Source of the DNA: Okeania sp. SIO1I7 | GTDB taxonomy: Bacteria > Cyanobacteriota > Cyanobacteriia > Cyanobacteriales > Microcoleaceae | Length of the DNA: 64,000 nucleotides | NCBI GenBank assembly: GCA_010672585.1 | Contig: JAAHGF010000014.1 | Span: forward strand, 230,656-294,655 | Direction of reading: 5' to 3' | In this document: piece by piece, positions 54,186 to 64,000 of the stretch | Layout: every line of letters starts with the position of its first letter | Position numbering within the stretch: the first letter of the stretch is position 1 | The notes under the pieces: generated by a model | The model's input: the letters and a program-made list of their open reading frames with translations, nothing else | What the model was told of the DNA's origin: nothing | Database searches by the model: none | Position numbers and translations under genes: made by a program

Positions 54186-55535
54186 TTAAGCCTTCTTCCC
54201 TCTTCCCTCTTCCTTCTTCCTTCTTCCTTCTTCCTTCTTCAATGGTAATTCTAAAATAAATTCTGAACCCTGGCCTAAAATTGATTCACACCAAAGTCTC
54301 CCACCATGATTTTCTACTACAATTTGATGGGCAATGCACAATCCTAAACCTGTTCCATCACCCACTGGTTTAGTAGTAAAATAGCTATCAAAAACTTTTG
54401 CCTTAACTTCTTGTGGCATTCCCATTCCGTTGTCTTGAATTCTCACCACTACTGCTGTTTGATTCTCATTTATTGCAGTATGAATTAAAATCTGAGGCAC
54501 AACTTTCAACTGAGAAAATTCTTTTTGATTACTCAACTCATTTATAGCATCAATAGCATTAGAAATAAGATTCATAAATACCTGTCCTAATTGTCCGGGG
54601 AAACATTCAATATGTGGAATATATCCATAATTTTTCACTACTTTAATCCGTGAACGATACTGATTAGCTTTCAGACGATGATTTAGTATTAATAGGGTGC
54701 TATTAATACTTTTATGAATATGAAAACTCACCTTTTTTTTGTTATTTAATTCAATCCGAGAAAATGTTCGTAAAGATGTGCTCAGGATAGTAATTCTTTC
54801 TGAAGCTGCTTTCATAGATGTAACCATGTTGGGTAAATCATGAATAATAAAGTCTAGATCCATTTTTTCAGCATCTTCAATAATTTCTGAAACAGGATCA
54901 GGATAATATTTTTGGTAAAGAGATAAGTGATGAATTATATTTTTAATATAAATTTCTAGATGATTAGTATTACTATAAATTGAACCGATTGGATTATTTA
55001 ATTCGTGAGCTATTCCAGCAATTAATTCTCCCAGTGCCGACATTTTTTCGCTTTGAATTAGTTTTACTTGAAAATTTTTTAACTCATTTAAAATTTGATC
55101 GAGTTCATGAGTTTTCTCGACTATTGTGTGTTCTAGATTTTTTCTCAAATATTGTAAATTGATGTGAGTTTTAACTCTAGCGAGAACTTCTGTTACTTGA
55201 AAAGGTTTTGTAATATAATCAACGACTCCCAAACTAAAACCTTTAACGATACTTTCACTGTCTGCCATGGCCGTCATAAAAATTATGGGAATATCTTTAG
55301 TTTCAGGATTTTCTTTCAACTTTTTACAAGTTTCAAATCCATCCATGCCTGGCATTTGTATATCTAGCAATATCAGTTCTGGCAATTCATAAGAAATTTG
55401 TTTGAGTGCTCGTTCACCGCTAATTGCTGTGGTAACTTCATATCCTTCATCAATTAAAGTTTCAACCATTACTGTGAGGTTAGCTGGAGTATCATCTACA
55501 ACTAAAATAAGTGCTGAACTACTTGTGGTTGTCAC
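54186..55535 (-). CDS. response regulator - histidine kinase (REC-HisKA-HATPase)
   Basis: 449 residues, soluble. Receiver (LILVVDDTPANLTVMVE, Asp in LILLDIQMPGMDGFE, TKPF; about 8-125), coiled coil, HisKA with SEKMSALGELIAGIAHELNN (His about 183), HATPase_c (NLISNAIDAIN, IQDNGMGMP, GDGTGLGLCIAHQI). Such REC-first kinases usually act as relay units between an upstream hybrid kinase and an output. The start lies four bases after the stop of the hybrid kinase at 55540, so they are one operon and likely one phosphorelay. The last 17 residues ([17 protein letters not shown]) are translated from the GAAGAAG array that has overrun the original stop codon. Confidence 0.93.
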   Translation of the reverse strand: MTTTSSSALILVVDDTPANLTVMVETLIDEGYEVTTAISGERALKQISYELPELILLDIQMPGMDGFETCKKLKENPETKDIPIIFMTAMADSESIVKGFSLGVVDYITKPFQVTEVLARVKTHINLQYLRKNLEHTIVEKTHELDQILNELKNFQVKLIQSEKMSALGELIAGIAHELNNPIGSIYSNTNHLEIYIKNIIHHLSLYQKYYPDPVSEIIEDAEKMDLDFIIHDLPNMVTSMKAASERITILSTSLRTFSRIELNNKKKVSFHIHKSINSTLLILNHRLKANQYRSRIKVVKNYGYIPHIECFPGQLGQVFMNLISNAIDAINELSNQKEFSQLKVVPQILIHTAINENQTAVVVRIQDNGMGMPQEVKAKVFDSYFTTKPVGDGTGLGLCIAHQIVVENHGGRLWCESILGQGSEFILELPLKKEEGRRKKEEGRGKKA

Positions 55536-55539
55536 TAAT

Positions 55540-58047
55540 TTACTCCTTTTGCTCTAAAAAACTTTGAATAAATTCTTCAATTTTATCAGCTTCAAAATCT
55601 TTAGTCCATTGCAAAATTGGTTTAACGAAAGGAATATATTTTTGATTCGACTGCTGAATTTGTTGAGCTTTTATACTCAATTTATTCAGCCTACCTCTCT
55701 GTACCAATGCGAGTAAGATTTCTAATTCTTCTAATGGTGGGGATAAAATCTGAGGGTTCTCAATAACTATATCTGAAGTAGATGATTCTGGCATGATTTC
55801 TATATTTTTTGTTTGAGCATATTTCCATTTTATTCCTAAATGTCGATCTAGCATTTTAAATAATTTCTGTGCATTTACAGGTTTAGGGAGAAAATCATCA
55901 CCCCCAGCATCAAGACTTTTGTGTCGATCTCTCTGTGATACGGAGGCTGAAGAGACTATTACTAGCAAATTTTTCAATTCATCAACTGCACGCAACTGCC
56001 TGAGCATCTCAAAACCATCCATCACTGGCATCTGTAAATCTGCAATGGTTACATCTGGCTTGAGTTCTGCTAATTTAGCTAATCCTTGAGAACCATTTTC
56101 TGCCTCCGCAGTTACAAAACCAATTGGTTGCAGCAAATTAATTAGCACAGATCGATTTTCCCAGCGATCGTCAATAACCAGAACAGTTTTTTGTGTCCCT
56201 GTGTAACCAATAATTTGTTTTCCAGCTATCGTAGAAGCTGACTTGACCCAGTTAGAACTGAGAGTAAATTTCGCTTTAAAGGAAAAGATACTGCCTACAC
56301 CTAACTTACTTTCTACTCTAATTTTTGAACCCATCAGATTAACTATTTGACTGCTAATGGCTAATCCTAATCCTGTTCCTTGAGAGCGCTTGATCTGCTC
56401 TCCCACCTGCTCAAAGGGTTGAAAAATAGCGTCGATTTTTTCTGCTGGAATACCAACTCCTGTATCTTGAACTTTAAATTCAATGGTAGAAAATGGATGT
56501 GAGTTATCTTTACTCTGACTAGACTTACCTCTAAAAGTTTTCACTTGAAAAACAACCTTACCAGTATCAGTAAATTTGACTGCATTACTTAACAAATTTA
56601 TCAAAACTTGGCGCAAGCGTTTTTCGTCTGCAATGATACCTGTTGGTAAGTTGGTTTCTGGTTGATAAATAAACTCAATTCCTTTTCGATCAGATCTAAT
56701 ACGAATCATTTCTACAATTCCTTCTAGGAAAGAGGGGAAATGAAAATCGGAGGAATATAAATCAAGTTTACGAGCTTCTATTTTTGATATATCAAGAACA
56801 TCATCGATCAGCGTTAACAAGTGGTTACCACATTGATGAATAATTTCAATGCTTTTGTGTTCTTTTTCGCCCCAATACTTAGAACGATGAAGGATTTGAG
56901 CGTAACCGAGAATGCCATTGAGAGGAGTGCGTAATTCATGGCTCATATTGGCTAGGAATTCGCTTTTGGCTTGGTTTGCTATCTCAGCAGCTTGTTTGGT
57001 TTTTTTGAGTTGCTTTTGCTCAAATGATTGTACTTTCCACAAGACTATAATCATGGTAACAGCTAAACTTAGCACTACTAATGCCATCAGATTTAGTGCT
57101 TTGAGTTGCGATTCAATATTTGCACGGGGAATAATTAAGCCCAGAGACCAGTCTGTTTGCTCTATGGGAAGATAGGCTAGATAAACTTGGCGATACTGCT
57201 GACGCAACGCTCCGCGATCGCTAATCTCTACTAATTCTATACCCTTTTCCTTGGCAAGCATTTTTCGCGCAATATTCTGTAACTTAGGGTTTTTTGACGA
57301 GGAAAAGTTGGGAATAGGTTTTGTTTCATTGCCGTTTAGATCTTTTTGAGGTATAAATATTGACTCTCCTTCAGAATTAAGTGCAAAAGCATAACTATTG
57401 CCACCATACTGCAAACTACTTACTACTTGTCTCATCCGGTCAGTTGAAATTGCACCCGCGAGAATTCCTATTGGTTGTTTGATATTAGGATCGTCTGACC
57501 ACGCAGGAACAGCAACAAAAACCATTAGAACATCTAGAGTGCGAGAAATTACAGGATCGGAAACATTTATTTGACCAGCTATTGCTCGTTTAATGTGCTT
57601 GCGGTCTTTGAGATTAGCCTTTGCCTTGCCAACTTTAGTGGTATAGTAGGAACCATCAGGATTAATCATGGCAAAAAAGAAAAAATCTGGCGATCGCAAC
57701 TCTTTAGATTTTAAGAAAGGTCTAACCACTGACCAGTCCATAGTTCGGAATGTAGGAGTATTAGCGGTAGTGTATGTTTCAATTTTTTTGGTGGCTAACC
57801 AGCGATCGATATTATCTGCTCCTAGCTGCACTTCCAACAAAGCATTTTTTTTCAATTTCTCTAGAATTAATTCACGAACAACTTGATAGCTATAAAAAGC
57901 AGCAATACTAACTAAGACAGTAGTACATGCAACCAACAAACGTAACAGAAAACTACGAGTCGATTTCCGATCTTGTAGACTATTTTTCCTCCAAATACTT
58001 AGCTTTTGATGAAATTTGATTGCTGGTAGTTGCTCAGTTCTATTCAT
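55540..58047 (-). CDS. membrane hybrid sensor histidine kinase (dCache-HisKA-HATPase-REC)
   Basis: 835 residues. TM1 ([20 protein letters not shown], about 33-52), periplasmic dCache-like sensor (about 55-310: [44 protein letters not shown]), TM2 ([16 protein letters not shown], about 323-338), HisKA with [17 protein letters not shown] (His about 374), HATPase_c ([34 protein letters not shown]), receiver ([15 protein letters not shown], Asp in [14 protein letters not shown]) and a 100-residue C-terminal tail (about 735-835) found in some cyanobacterial hybrid kinases. No HAMP is evident. It is the first gene of a two-gene operon with the REC-kinase at 54186. Confidence 0.93.
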   Translation of the reverse strand: MNRTEQLPAIKFHQKLSIWRKNSLQDRKSTRSFLLRLLVACTTVLVSIAAFYSYQVVRELILEKLKKNALLEVQLGADNIDRWLATKKIETYTTANTPTFRTMDWSVVRPFLKSKELRSPDFFFFAMINPDGSYYTTKVGKAKANLKDRKHIKRAIAGQINVSDPVISRTLDVLMVFVAVPAWSDDPNIKQPIGILAGAISTDRMRQVVSSLQYGGNSYAFALNSEGESIFIPQKDLNGNETKPIPNFSSSKNPKLQNIARKMLAKEKGIELVEISDRGALRQQYRQVYLAYLPIEQTDWSLGLIIPRANIESQLKALNLMALVVLSLAVTMIIVLWKVQSFEQKQLKKTKQAAEIANQAKSEFLANMSHELRTPLNGILGYAQILHRSKYWGEKEHKSIEIIHQCGNHLLTLIDDVLDISKIEARKLDLYSSDFHFPSFLEGIVEMIRIRSDRKGIEFIYQPETNLPTGIIADEKRLRQVLINLLSNAVKFTDTGKVVFQVKTFRGKSSQSKDNSHPFSTIEFKVQDTGVGIPAEKIDAIFQPFEQVGEQIKRSQGTGLGLAISSQIVNLMGSKIRVESKLGVGSIFSFKAKFTLSSNWVKSASTIAGKQIIGYTGTQKTVLVIDDRWENRSVLINLLQPIGFVTAEAENGSQGLAKLAELKPDVTIADLQMPVMDGFEMLRQLRAVDELKNLLVIVSSASVSQRDRHKSLDAGGDDFLPKPVNAQKLFKMLDRHLGIKWKYAQTKNIEIMPESSTSDIVIENPQILSPPLEELEILLALVQRGRLNKLSIKAQQIQQSNQKYIPFVKPILQWTKDFEADKIEEFIQSFLEQKE

Positions 58048-59278
58048 AGCTACTTCATTCTAGTTGATTGAATCAAATCATTAGACTTCTTGCAGAAGTC
58101 AGGGAATAGGGAATAGGGAGATGAAATTGTTTATTTCATATCTTGAATTAGTTTAATTAACTAGGGCTTGCTGATTAAATATCAAAGCATTCATAGATAA
58201 AGGTTTTAGCTGTTTTAGGTTGAAAAAAGTACCAGTTTTTCGGTTGCTCAAGGTCAGAAAGGAGCGCATTTTGGGCTCATAGTTGGGCAGAAAAATCTAG
58301 GGACAAAACTTAGCTCCTACCTCCTCTATAATTCCCATTTCTCCTGTCTTCCCCTCCCAGGAGGGGAGGGGGAGGGGCGAGGGGTGGGTTGTCTCCTGTC
58401 TCCTACCCCTACAAAAAGACTAGTGAAGCGCAAACCCTAACTAGCTATTAGCTTTTCCGTTCCGGAATGCGACCCTTGCCAGCATTTAGCTAGCCTCTTG
58501 CAGAGGAACTGCGTTAACAGCTAAAAATCCAAGAGTTTAAGTCCCCCACGCTGATTTGAAAAAGCCCGTGGTGCGCCTTCTTATGGGGGTTTTAATCCCC
58601 CATTATACACGCCAGAGAAGCTGTTTGCGCAGCATTCCTACGGAATAGCTGACCGCTGACCGCTGACTGCTATTTCAAAACTTTTGCAAGAGGTCTATTA
58701 GTTTTTTTGGCGTTGCTGAAGCGCGTGTATGATATTCATTTTAACTACTTAGGAATCAACCCAGCCCTAACTCCTACCAGGAGGGGGAGTCAGGAGGGAA
58801 TAAAGAAGAAGAAACAGAAAGTTTTTTGCCCGCCCTCTTATCCGGACATGATATCATACCTCAAATCACCAATGCCGTTTTTCAAGCACCTTAATTAAGG
58901 TTAATTAAGGTTAATTAATCAGTCTAATTTTTATTAGACGAACTAGGTCTACTAAAAAATATTAACTTGGTAATTGTCAGGGAAATAAAATCTTAATTTA
59001 TCTATGAGTTTTGATTGTATATCATTCTCATTTTCAAATTATATTTATAAGTAATTATCGTATTACTACTAATAAAAATTTGATAGATATTAGGATATAT
59101 AAGTCATAAGTTACCGATTTATAACTTCTATTTTTTTGAGTTATTATTTAACTGTAGACAATCTATATTCTAATTGCGATAGCACCTCTTAAATACATAT
59201 TATCATATAGAACATAAATTGCTCTTAAACTCTGAAAAGAGTAGTATAAAATAGTACCTAAAAACCAAACACTTAATT
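58048..59278. other. divergent intergenic gap between hybrid kinase and metH
   Basis: Carries a family 1 element (58162-58439), a GC-rich block (about 58520-58680) with GCTGACCGCTGACCGCTGAC repeats and TGGGGGTTTTAATCCCCCA, a CCGGACATGATATCA motif (58843-58857), and GGTTAATTAA repeated (58896-58920). The final 350 bp before metH are AT-rich, with small inverted repeats (AAGTTA..TAACTT near 59106-59128; ACTCTGAAAAGAGT near 59228-59241). I looked for a cobalamin riboswitch and saw no B12-box. Confidence 0.6.
58162..58439 (+). mobile_element. MITE-like element, family 1, copy 6
   Basis: 278 bp, TAGGGCTTGCTGATTAAAT ... GAAGCGCAAACCCTA, with a nested CCCCTCCCAGGAGGGG unit (58351-58390). Confidence 0.8.
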
Positions 59279-62200
59279 ATGAACAGCCCATTTTTGAATC
59301 GCCTCCATAGTCCAGAACGTCCAGTCATCGTCTTTGATGGTGCGATGGGTACTAATCTCCAAGTCCAAAACCTGACTGCTGAAGACTTTGGCGGTAAAGA
59401 ATACGAAGGTTGTAACGAATATCTTGTCCATACTAAACCAGAAGCAGTTGCTACAGTCCACCGAGGGTTCTTAGCAGCAGGTGCCGATGTAATCGAAACT
59501 GATACTTTTGGCGGTACAAAAATTGTCTTGGCAGAATACGATTTAGCGGACAAAGCTTATGAGCTGAATAAAACAGCGGCCGAATTAGCAAAGTCTGTTA
59601 CTGCGGAATTTTCTACCCCAGAAAAGCCTCGATTTGTTGCCGGGTCAATGGGGCCAGGAACAAAATTACCTACCCTGGGACATATTGATTTTGACACCCT
59701 AAAAAATGGTTTTGCCGAACAAGCAGAAGGTCTTTTTGATGGGGGAGTAGATTTATTTCTTGTAGAAACTTGTCAGGATGTTTTACAAATTAAAGCAGCA
59801 CTAAATGGCATAGAAGAAACCTTTGCAAAAAAAGGCGATCGCCGACCCATCATGGTGTCAGTAACTATGGAATCTTTTGGCACTATGTTAGTCGGTTCGG
59901 AAATTAATGCTGCCCTGACAATTTTAGAACCTTATTCTATCGATATTCTGGGATTAAATTGTGCCACTGGTCCCGATTTAATGAAGGAACATATTCGTTA
60001 TTTGTCGGAAAATTCCCCTTTTGTTGTTTCCTGTATTCCTAATGCTGGTTTGCCAGAAAATATCGGCGGACAAGCTCACTACAAATTAACTCCTATAGAG
60101 TTGAAAATGGCATTAATGCACTTCGTTGAAGACCTGGGAGTCCAAGTTATCGGCGGTTGTTGCGGTACTCGACCAGACCATATTAAAGCATTAGCTGAAA
60201 TTACTGAAACTCTCACACCAAAAGAACGAGAATATAAGTATGTTCCTTCCGCAGCTTCTATCTATTCTTCAGAAACTTACGAACAAGATAACTCCTTTTT
60301 AATTGTTGGGGAAAGACTGAATGCTAGTGGTTCTAAAAAATGTCGAACTTTACTGAATAATGAAGACTGGGATGGCTTAGTTGCCCTGGCAAAATCTCAG
60401 GTAAAAGAAGGGGCACATATTCTCGATGTTAACGTTGATTATGTGGGGCGCGATGGGGTTAAAGATATGCACGAATTAGCATCTCGCTTAGTCACAAATG
60501 TTAATTTGCCTCTGATGTTAGACTCCACAGAATGGGAAAAAATGGAGGCTGGTTTAAAAGTTGCTGGCGGTAAATGTTTGCTCAATTCTACTAACTATGA
60601 AGATGGAGAACCTCGTTTTTTTAAAGTATTAGAATTGGCGAAAAAATATGGTGCTGGTGTAGTAGTTGGAACTATCGATGAAGATGGAATGGCGCGGACG
60701 GCGGATAAGAAATTTGAAATAGCAAAACGAGCTTATGATGCAGCAGTAGAATATGGGATTCCTGCCCGTGAATTGTTCTTTGATACTTTAGCTTTGCCAG
60801 TTTCTACAGGTATTGAAGAGGATCGAGAAAATGGAAAAGCCACAATTGAATCTATTAAAAGGATTCGGGAAGAGTTACCAGAATGTCATATAATGCTTGG
60901 GGTTTCTAATATTTCATTCGGTTTAAATCCGGCAGCAAGACAAGTATTGAACTCGGTATTTTTGCATGAAGCAATGGCAGTAGGTTTGGATGGTTCTATT
61001 GTTAGTGCCAGTAAGATTTTACCCATGTCAAAAATTGAACCAGAACAGCAAGAAGTTTGTCGCAAACTAATATATGACCAACGGGAATTTGATGGGGATA
61101 TTTGTGTTTACGATCCTCTGGCTGAGTTAACAACAATGTTCCAGGGTAAAACAACTAAAAAAGACCGAAGTGCCACACAAAATTTACCAATTGAAGAACG
61201 TTTAAAACAACATATTATTGATGGGGAACGTATCGGTTTAGAGGATGCTTTGGCAAAAGCTTTGGAAACATATCCGCCGTTAGATATTATCAACGTCTAT
61301 TTATTAGATGGCATGAAAGTAGTGGGAGAATTATTCGGTTCTGGGCAAATGCAATTACCATTTGTATTGCAGTCTGCTCAAACCATGAAAGCAGCAGTTG
61401 CTTATCTACAACCTTTCATGGAAGCAGAAGAGTCAGGTGAGGATAATTCTAAGGGAATTTTTGTTATTGCCACTGTTAAAGGAGACGTTCACGATATTGG
61501 TAAAAATCTCGTGGATATTATCTTGTCAAATAATGGTTATAAAGTAATTAACCTCGGAATTAAACAACCAGTGGATAATATCATTGCTGCTTACCGAGAA
61601 CATAATGCTGACTGTATCGCCATGAGTGGTTTATTGGTGAAGTCAACCGCATTTATGAAAGACAACTTGGAAACATTTAACCAAGAAGGTATTACCGTTC
61701 CCGTGATTTTAGGTGGTGCAGCACTAACACCTAAATTCGTTCATCAAGATTGCCAAAACACCTACAAAGGTAAAGTAGTTTATGGTAAAGATGCCTTTTC
61801 CGACTTGCATTTCATGGATAAGTTGATGCCAGCAAAAGCAGAAGAGAAATGGGATGACATTCAAGGGTTCTTAGGTGAGTTTGCCGAAGAAAACGGTAAC
61901 GGTAATGGGAATGGGAATGGTAATGGTAAAGTTGATACCCAAGTTAAGTCTGACGAAAAAGAGGAAACCAAACCTGCTGAACCAGTTGTGGTAGATACTC
62001 GACGTTCCGATGATGTAGCAGTAGATATCGATCGCCCCACTCCTCCATTCTGGGGAACCAAGTTATTACAACCAGAAGATATGCCATTTGAGGACTTATT
62101 CTGGTATTTAGATTTACAAGCATTGATGGCAGGGCAATGGCAATTCCGCAAACCCCAAGGACAACCACGGGAAGAATATAATGAGTTCTTAGCTGAGAAA

Positions 62201-62854
62201 GTTTATCCGATTTTGGAAACTTGGAAATCACGGGTAGTTGATGAGAAGTTGCTGCATCCCCAAGCAATATATGGTTATTTCCCTTGTCAATCAGAAGGAA
62301 ATACACTTTTCATTTATGACTCCGACGAAATGAATAAGACTGGAAAAGCAACAACAGTTGTCAACAGTTTTGAATTTCCTCGGCAAAAGTCTGGACGACG
62401 GTTGTGTATTGCTGACTTCTTTGCTCCCAAGGATTCGGGAATTATTGATGTGTTCCCGATGCACGCTGTAACAGTGGGAGAAATAGCCACTGAATTTGCT
62501 CAGAAGTTGTTTGCTGCCGATCAGTATACAGATTATTTGTATTTCCACGGTATGGCGGTACAAACTGCCGAAGCAATGGCAGAATGGTTACACGCTCGGA
62601 TTCGTCGGGAATTAGGTTTCGGTGCAGAGGATGCAGATAATATTAAGGATATTCTGAAACAGCGTTATCAAGGGTCGCGCTATAGTTTTGGTTATCCCGC
62701 TTGCCCGAATATGCAGGATCAGTATAAGCAGTTAGACTTGTTGGAAGTAGACAGAATTGATATGTATATGGATGAGAGCGAGCAGCTTTATCCTGAGCAG
62801 TCTACGACAGCGATTATTACTTATCATCCGGTGGCGAAATATTTTAGTGCGTAG
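59279..62854 (+). CDS. metH: cobalamin-dependent methionine synthase
   Basis: 1191 residues, family length. Transfers methyl from 5-methyltetrahydrofolate to homocysteine through methylcobalamin. Domains: homocysteine-binding barrel (about 1-325; [17 protein letters not shown], zinc ligands in [12 protein letters not shown]), pterin-binding (about 345-630; [28 protein letters not shown]), cobalamin cap and binding domain (about 650-870; [14 protein letters not shown] with the cobalt-ligand His, SGLLVKS), and AdoMet-dependent reactivation domain (about 920-1191; [15 protein letters not shown]). The linker before it holds a run of Asn-Gly repeats (about residues 871-884), from GGTAAYGGGAAT-type DNA. 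The gene is monocistronic. Confidence 0.97.
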   Translation: MNSPFLNRLHSPERPVIVFDGAMGTNLQVQNLTAEDFGGKEYEGCNEYLVHTKPEAVATVHRGFLAAGADVIETDTFGGTKIVLAEYDLADKAYELNKTAAELAKSVTAEFSTPEKPRFVAGSMGPGTKLPTLGHIDFDTLKNGFAEQAEGLFDGGVDLFLVETCQDVLQIKAALNGIEETFAKKGDRRPIMVSVTMESFGTMLVGSEINAALTILEPYSIDILGLNCATGPDLMKEHIRYLSENSPFVVSCIPNAGLPENIGGQAHYKLTPIELKMALMHFVEDLGVQVIGGCCGTRPDHIKALAEITETLTPKEREYKYVPSAASIYSSETYEQDNSFLIVGERLNASGSKKCRTLLNNEDWDGLVALAKSQVKEGAHILDVNVDYVGRDGVKDMHELASRLVTNVNLPLMLDSTEWEKMEAGLKVAGGKCLLNSTNYEDGEPRFFKVLELAKKYGAGVVVGTIDEDGMARTADKKFEIAKRAYDAAVEYGIPARELFFDTLALPVSTGIEEDRENGKATIESIKRIREELPECHIMLGVSNISFGLNPAARQVLNSVFLHEAMAVGLDGSIVSASKILPMSKIEPEQQEVCRKLIYDQREFDGDICVYDPLAELTTMFQGKTTKKDRSATQNLPIEERLKQHIIDGERIGLEDALAKALETYPPLDIINVYLLDGMKVVGELFGSGQMQLPFVLQSAQTMKAAVAYLQPFMEAEESGEDNSKGIFVIATVKGDVHDIGKNLVDIILSNNGYKVINLGIKQPVDNIIAAYREHNADCIAMSGLLVKSTAFMKDNLETFNQEGITVPVILGGAALTPKFVHQDCQNTYKGKVVYGKDAFSDLHFMDKLMPAKAEEKWDDIQGFLGEFAEENGNGNGNGNGNGKVDTQVKSDEKEETKPAEPVVVDTRRSDDVAVDIDRPTPPFWGTKLLQPEDMPFEDLFWYLDLQALMAGQWQFRKPQGQPREEYNEFLAEKVYPILETWKSRVVDEKLLHPQAIYGYFPCQSEGNTLFIYDSDEMNKTGKATTVVNSFEFPRQKSGRRLCIADFFAPKDSGIIDVFPMHAVTVGEIATEFAQKLFAADQYTDYLYFHGMAVQTAEAMAEWLHARIRRELGFGAEDADNIKDILKQRYQGSRYSFGYPACPNMQDQYKQLDLLEVDRIDMYMDESEQLYPEQSTTAIITYHPVAKYFSA

Positions 62855-62947
62855 TTAGAGAAGAAGGAGTCAGGAGACAGGAGTCAGGAGACAGAATGAA
62901 GAAGAGGTAAGTAAATTACTAGATTCATACGTTGCTGCAATTGAAAA

Positions 62948-63292
62948 ATGCAAAAACCTTCTGATAATGACTTCTATTCTCTCCTGATTCCTTTATCAGT
63001 TATCAGGAATCCAGAAATCCGGTTTCTAGGAGAAACCGGGTTTCTTTGCGCAATATCATGTCTGGATAAGTTTGAAGGTATGATTCGAGGGGAAATAAAG
63101 TTTCTAGATAATTCTGTTTTAATGGTGCGAGAATTTGTAGACGTGGAATTAACAATAGACCGCGATATGTATTCCTATCAATATATGACTGCCTCAAAAC
63201 TGTTAGGAGAAAGCCAAGCATTTGAGATTATTCAAGAAAATGGGAAAATTATTATCACCAGCATCAAAAAATACCTTCCATTTGGGATTTAG
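62948..63292 (+). CDS. small protein, possibly TumE-like (DUF6516), with repeat-derived segment
   Basis: 114 residues. LDKFEGMIRGEIKFLDNSVL, MVREFVDVELTID and YSYQYM resemble the core of TumE-type toxins / DUF6516 (short beta-rich proteins with REYVD...YQY). The normal C-terminus with basic residues is replaced by ESQAFEIIQENGKIIITSIK. Residues about 20-35 (NPEIRFLGETGFLC) are translated from an AGAAACCCGGTTTCT-type palindromic repeat, interrupting the first part. No antitoxin partner is evident downstream. Probably a damaged or divergent member; the family call is tentative. Confidence 0.5.
   Translation: MQKPSDNDFYSLLIPLSVIRNPEIRFLGETGFLCAISCLDKFEGMIRGEIKFLDNSVLMVREFVDVELTIDRDMYSYQYMTASKLLGESQAFEIIQENGKIIITSIKKYLPFGI
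63007..63054 (+). repeat. AAACCGGGTTT palindromic repeat within a small gene
   Basis: CCAGAAATCCGGTTTCTAGG followed by AGAAACCGGGTTTCT: inverted arms ATCCGGTTTCT / AGAAACCGGGT. This palindrome type is common between cyanobacterial genes; here it is inside the reading frame. Confidence 0.7.
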
Positions 63293-63444
63293 GTAAAAAT
63301 CCTGTGGAATGTAATGTAGAAGATGGCGCAATTAATCACAACCGTAATTAAAATTTCAGTAACTAATTGCTCCTATCTTTACTATTCACTATTCCCCTGG
63401 GGAAAAATATTTGGAGTTATGAATTGCATTAATTATTTAGATGG

Positions 63445-64000
63445 TCAATAGCGATTTTCAAAATCTTCATCGGAGTCCCCATGATTTTTGTCTATAAAAC
63501 TGTTAACTACATCTTCTAACTTTCCTGTTTTATCCTCCATGTCTGTAAAATCCAAATATTCAATACTGTCTTTTTTGTTTTTGTACGCTGTAAGTAACTT
63601 TTTAATTATATTAGGATCGTCTATGGGGAATTCTACCTCTATATCAAGATTAACACGCAAATAACGCTGATGTTTAGTTAAGCCTAATATCAATTGTCTA
63701 GTTATTTTTTCTTGAAACTCAGCAGGAGCTGCCAGAAAAATATCAGGAATTTTTTTTGCCCAATCAATAAGTCCCCAACTATTGACTGTTTTGTAGTCAA
63801 ATGGATATGGATAATTAATTCTGCCTGTTCCGATAGAAAGTAGAGAAATATCAGAAAGGTCAAGACTAGGTTTCTGCCCATTAGAATTATCTGCTTGAGA
63901 ACTTACTCGCGTTTTGGTAAACATAGCATGAGTTATTGCTGCAAGATCGGGGTTATTTGCAGCTACACCGCCATCTATATAATTTTCGGCGTTGGTGAAT
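63445..64000 (-). CDS. patatin-like phospholipase, C-terminal part (runs off the window)
   Basis: At least 185 residues read from the right edge: NYIDGGVAANNPDLAAITHA carries the catalytic DGG Asp of patatins (the Ser of GxSxG lies beyond the window). Then ISLLSIGTGRINYPY, a typical patatin strand, and SWGLIDWAKKIPDIF. Patatins are lipid acyl hydrolases. An internal Met at 63924 (MFTKTRVS) is not the start, as the frame stays open and conserved to base 64000. The acidic C-terminus (KNHGDSDEDFENRY) is unremarkable. Confidence 0.9.
   Translation of the reverse strand, partial: FTNAENYIDGGVAANNPDLAAITHAMFTKTRVSSQADNSNGQKPSLDLSDISLLSIGTGRINYPYPFDYKTVNSWGLIDWAKKIPDIFLAAPAEFQEKITRQLILGLTKHQRYLRVNLDIEVEFPIDDPNIIKKLLTAYKNKKDSIEYLDFTDMEDKTGKLEDVVNSFIDKNHGDSDEDFENRY

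Noticed and set aside
54980..55367. Two small plus-strand frames inside the REC-kinase gene
   Set aside because: Antisense to strongly conserved receiver and HisKA coding sequence.
58707..58898. 63-codon frame in the metH upstream gap
   Set aside because: Built from GGGAGTCAGG-type and CCGGACATGAT repeats; no family, poor start.
58920..59278. Cobalamin riboswitch before metH
   Set aside because: No B12-box or the expected GC-rich multi-stem region; the leader is AT-rich with only short inverted repeats.
59203..59553. Minus-strand frame over the metH start
   Set aside because: Antisense shadow of the conserved homocysteine-binding domain.

Overview
The window looks like a filamentous marine-type cyanobacterium of the Okeania / Trichodesmium / Moorea kind (inference). 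The evidence is the AT-rich DNA, scattered GCGATCGC (HIP1) sites, a GUN4-domain protein, a TIGR03032 protein, giant Ser/Thr-kinase/AAA/histidine-kinase fusions, and long gene-poor gaps full of tandem heptamer/octamer repeats and small interspersed elements. I see no rRNA, tRNA or CRISPR array. Coding density is low, and repeats reach into many genes.

Layout. 1-1552 is non-coding and repeat-rich. 1553-3412 (-) is an orphan peptide-type ABC solute-binding lipoprotein. 3816-10758 (-) holds two tandem paralogous membrane hybrid kinases that end in class III adenylate cyclase domains. The second is abutted at its 5' end by a TnpB element (10789-12090) whose RuvC active site is altered. 12626-13152 is a dead TnpB remnant. 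13591-16382 has an FkbM methyltransferase, a frameshifted sulfurtransferase and a small membrane protein. 17310-24100 has a repeat-invaded membrane protein, an MnmC-like methyltransferase, glmU, and two zinc-free MDR oxidoreductases. 24307-26451 has a putatively exported GUN4 protein and a gamma-glutamylcyclotransferase-like protein. 26895-29492 is a sensor-kinase pseudogene split by an IS200/IS605-type tnpB element. It is followed by an intact HWE/HisKA_2-type kinase and a REC-GGDEF-EAL regulator (29659-34456). 34817-37765 carries rimK with a retropepsin-like protease, and gcvT. 38069-40820 has a GIY-YIG protein, a second copy of the tnpB element, and a decayed locus. 41071-47480 has a TIGR03032-TPR-glycosyltransferase fusion, three very small genes (one a double-glycine leader peptide), and a zinc-ribbon Ser/Thr kinase. 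48403-58047 has the 1800-residue kinase fusion and a two-gene hybrid-kinase/REC-kinase operon. 59279-62854 is metH. The right edge has a small TumE-like protein and the C-terminal part of a patatin phospholipase.

Two themes join the region. The first is dense signalling: at least six histidine kinases, two adenylate cyclases, a c-di-GMP phosphodiesterase and two Ser/Thr kinases. The second is repeat invasion. At least three families of short terminal-inverted-repeat elements occur, and two have TA ends. GC-rich palindromes sit in frame inside several proteins, and low-complexity tandem repeats have become the C-terminal tails of otherwise ordinary enzymes. Two tnpB elements sit at the same 11-bp target context, and for one of them an empty paralogous site is present in the window.
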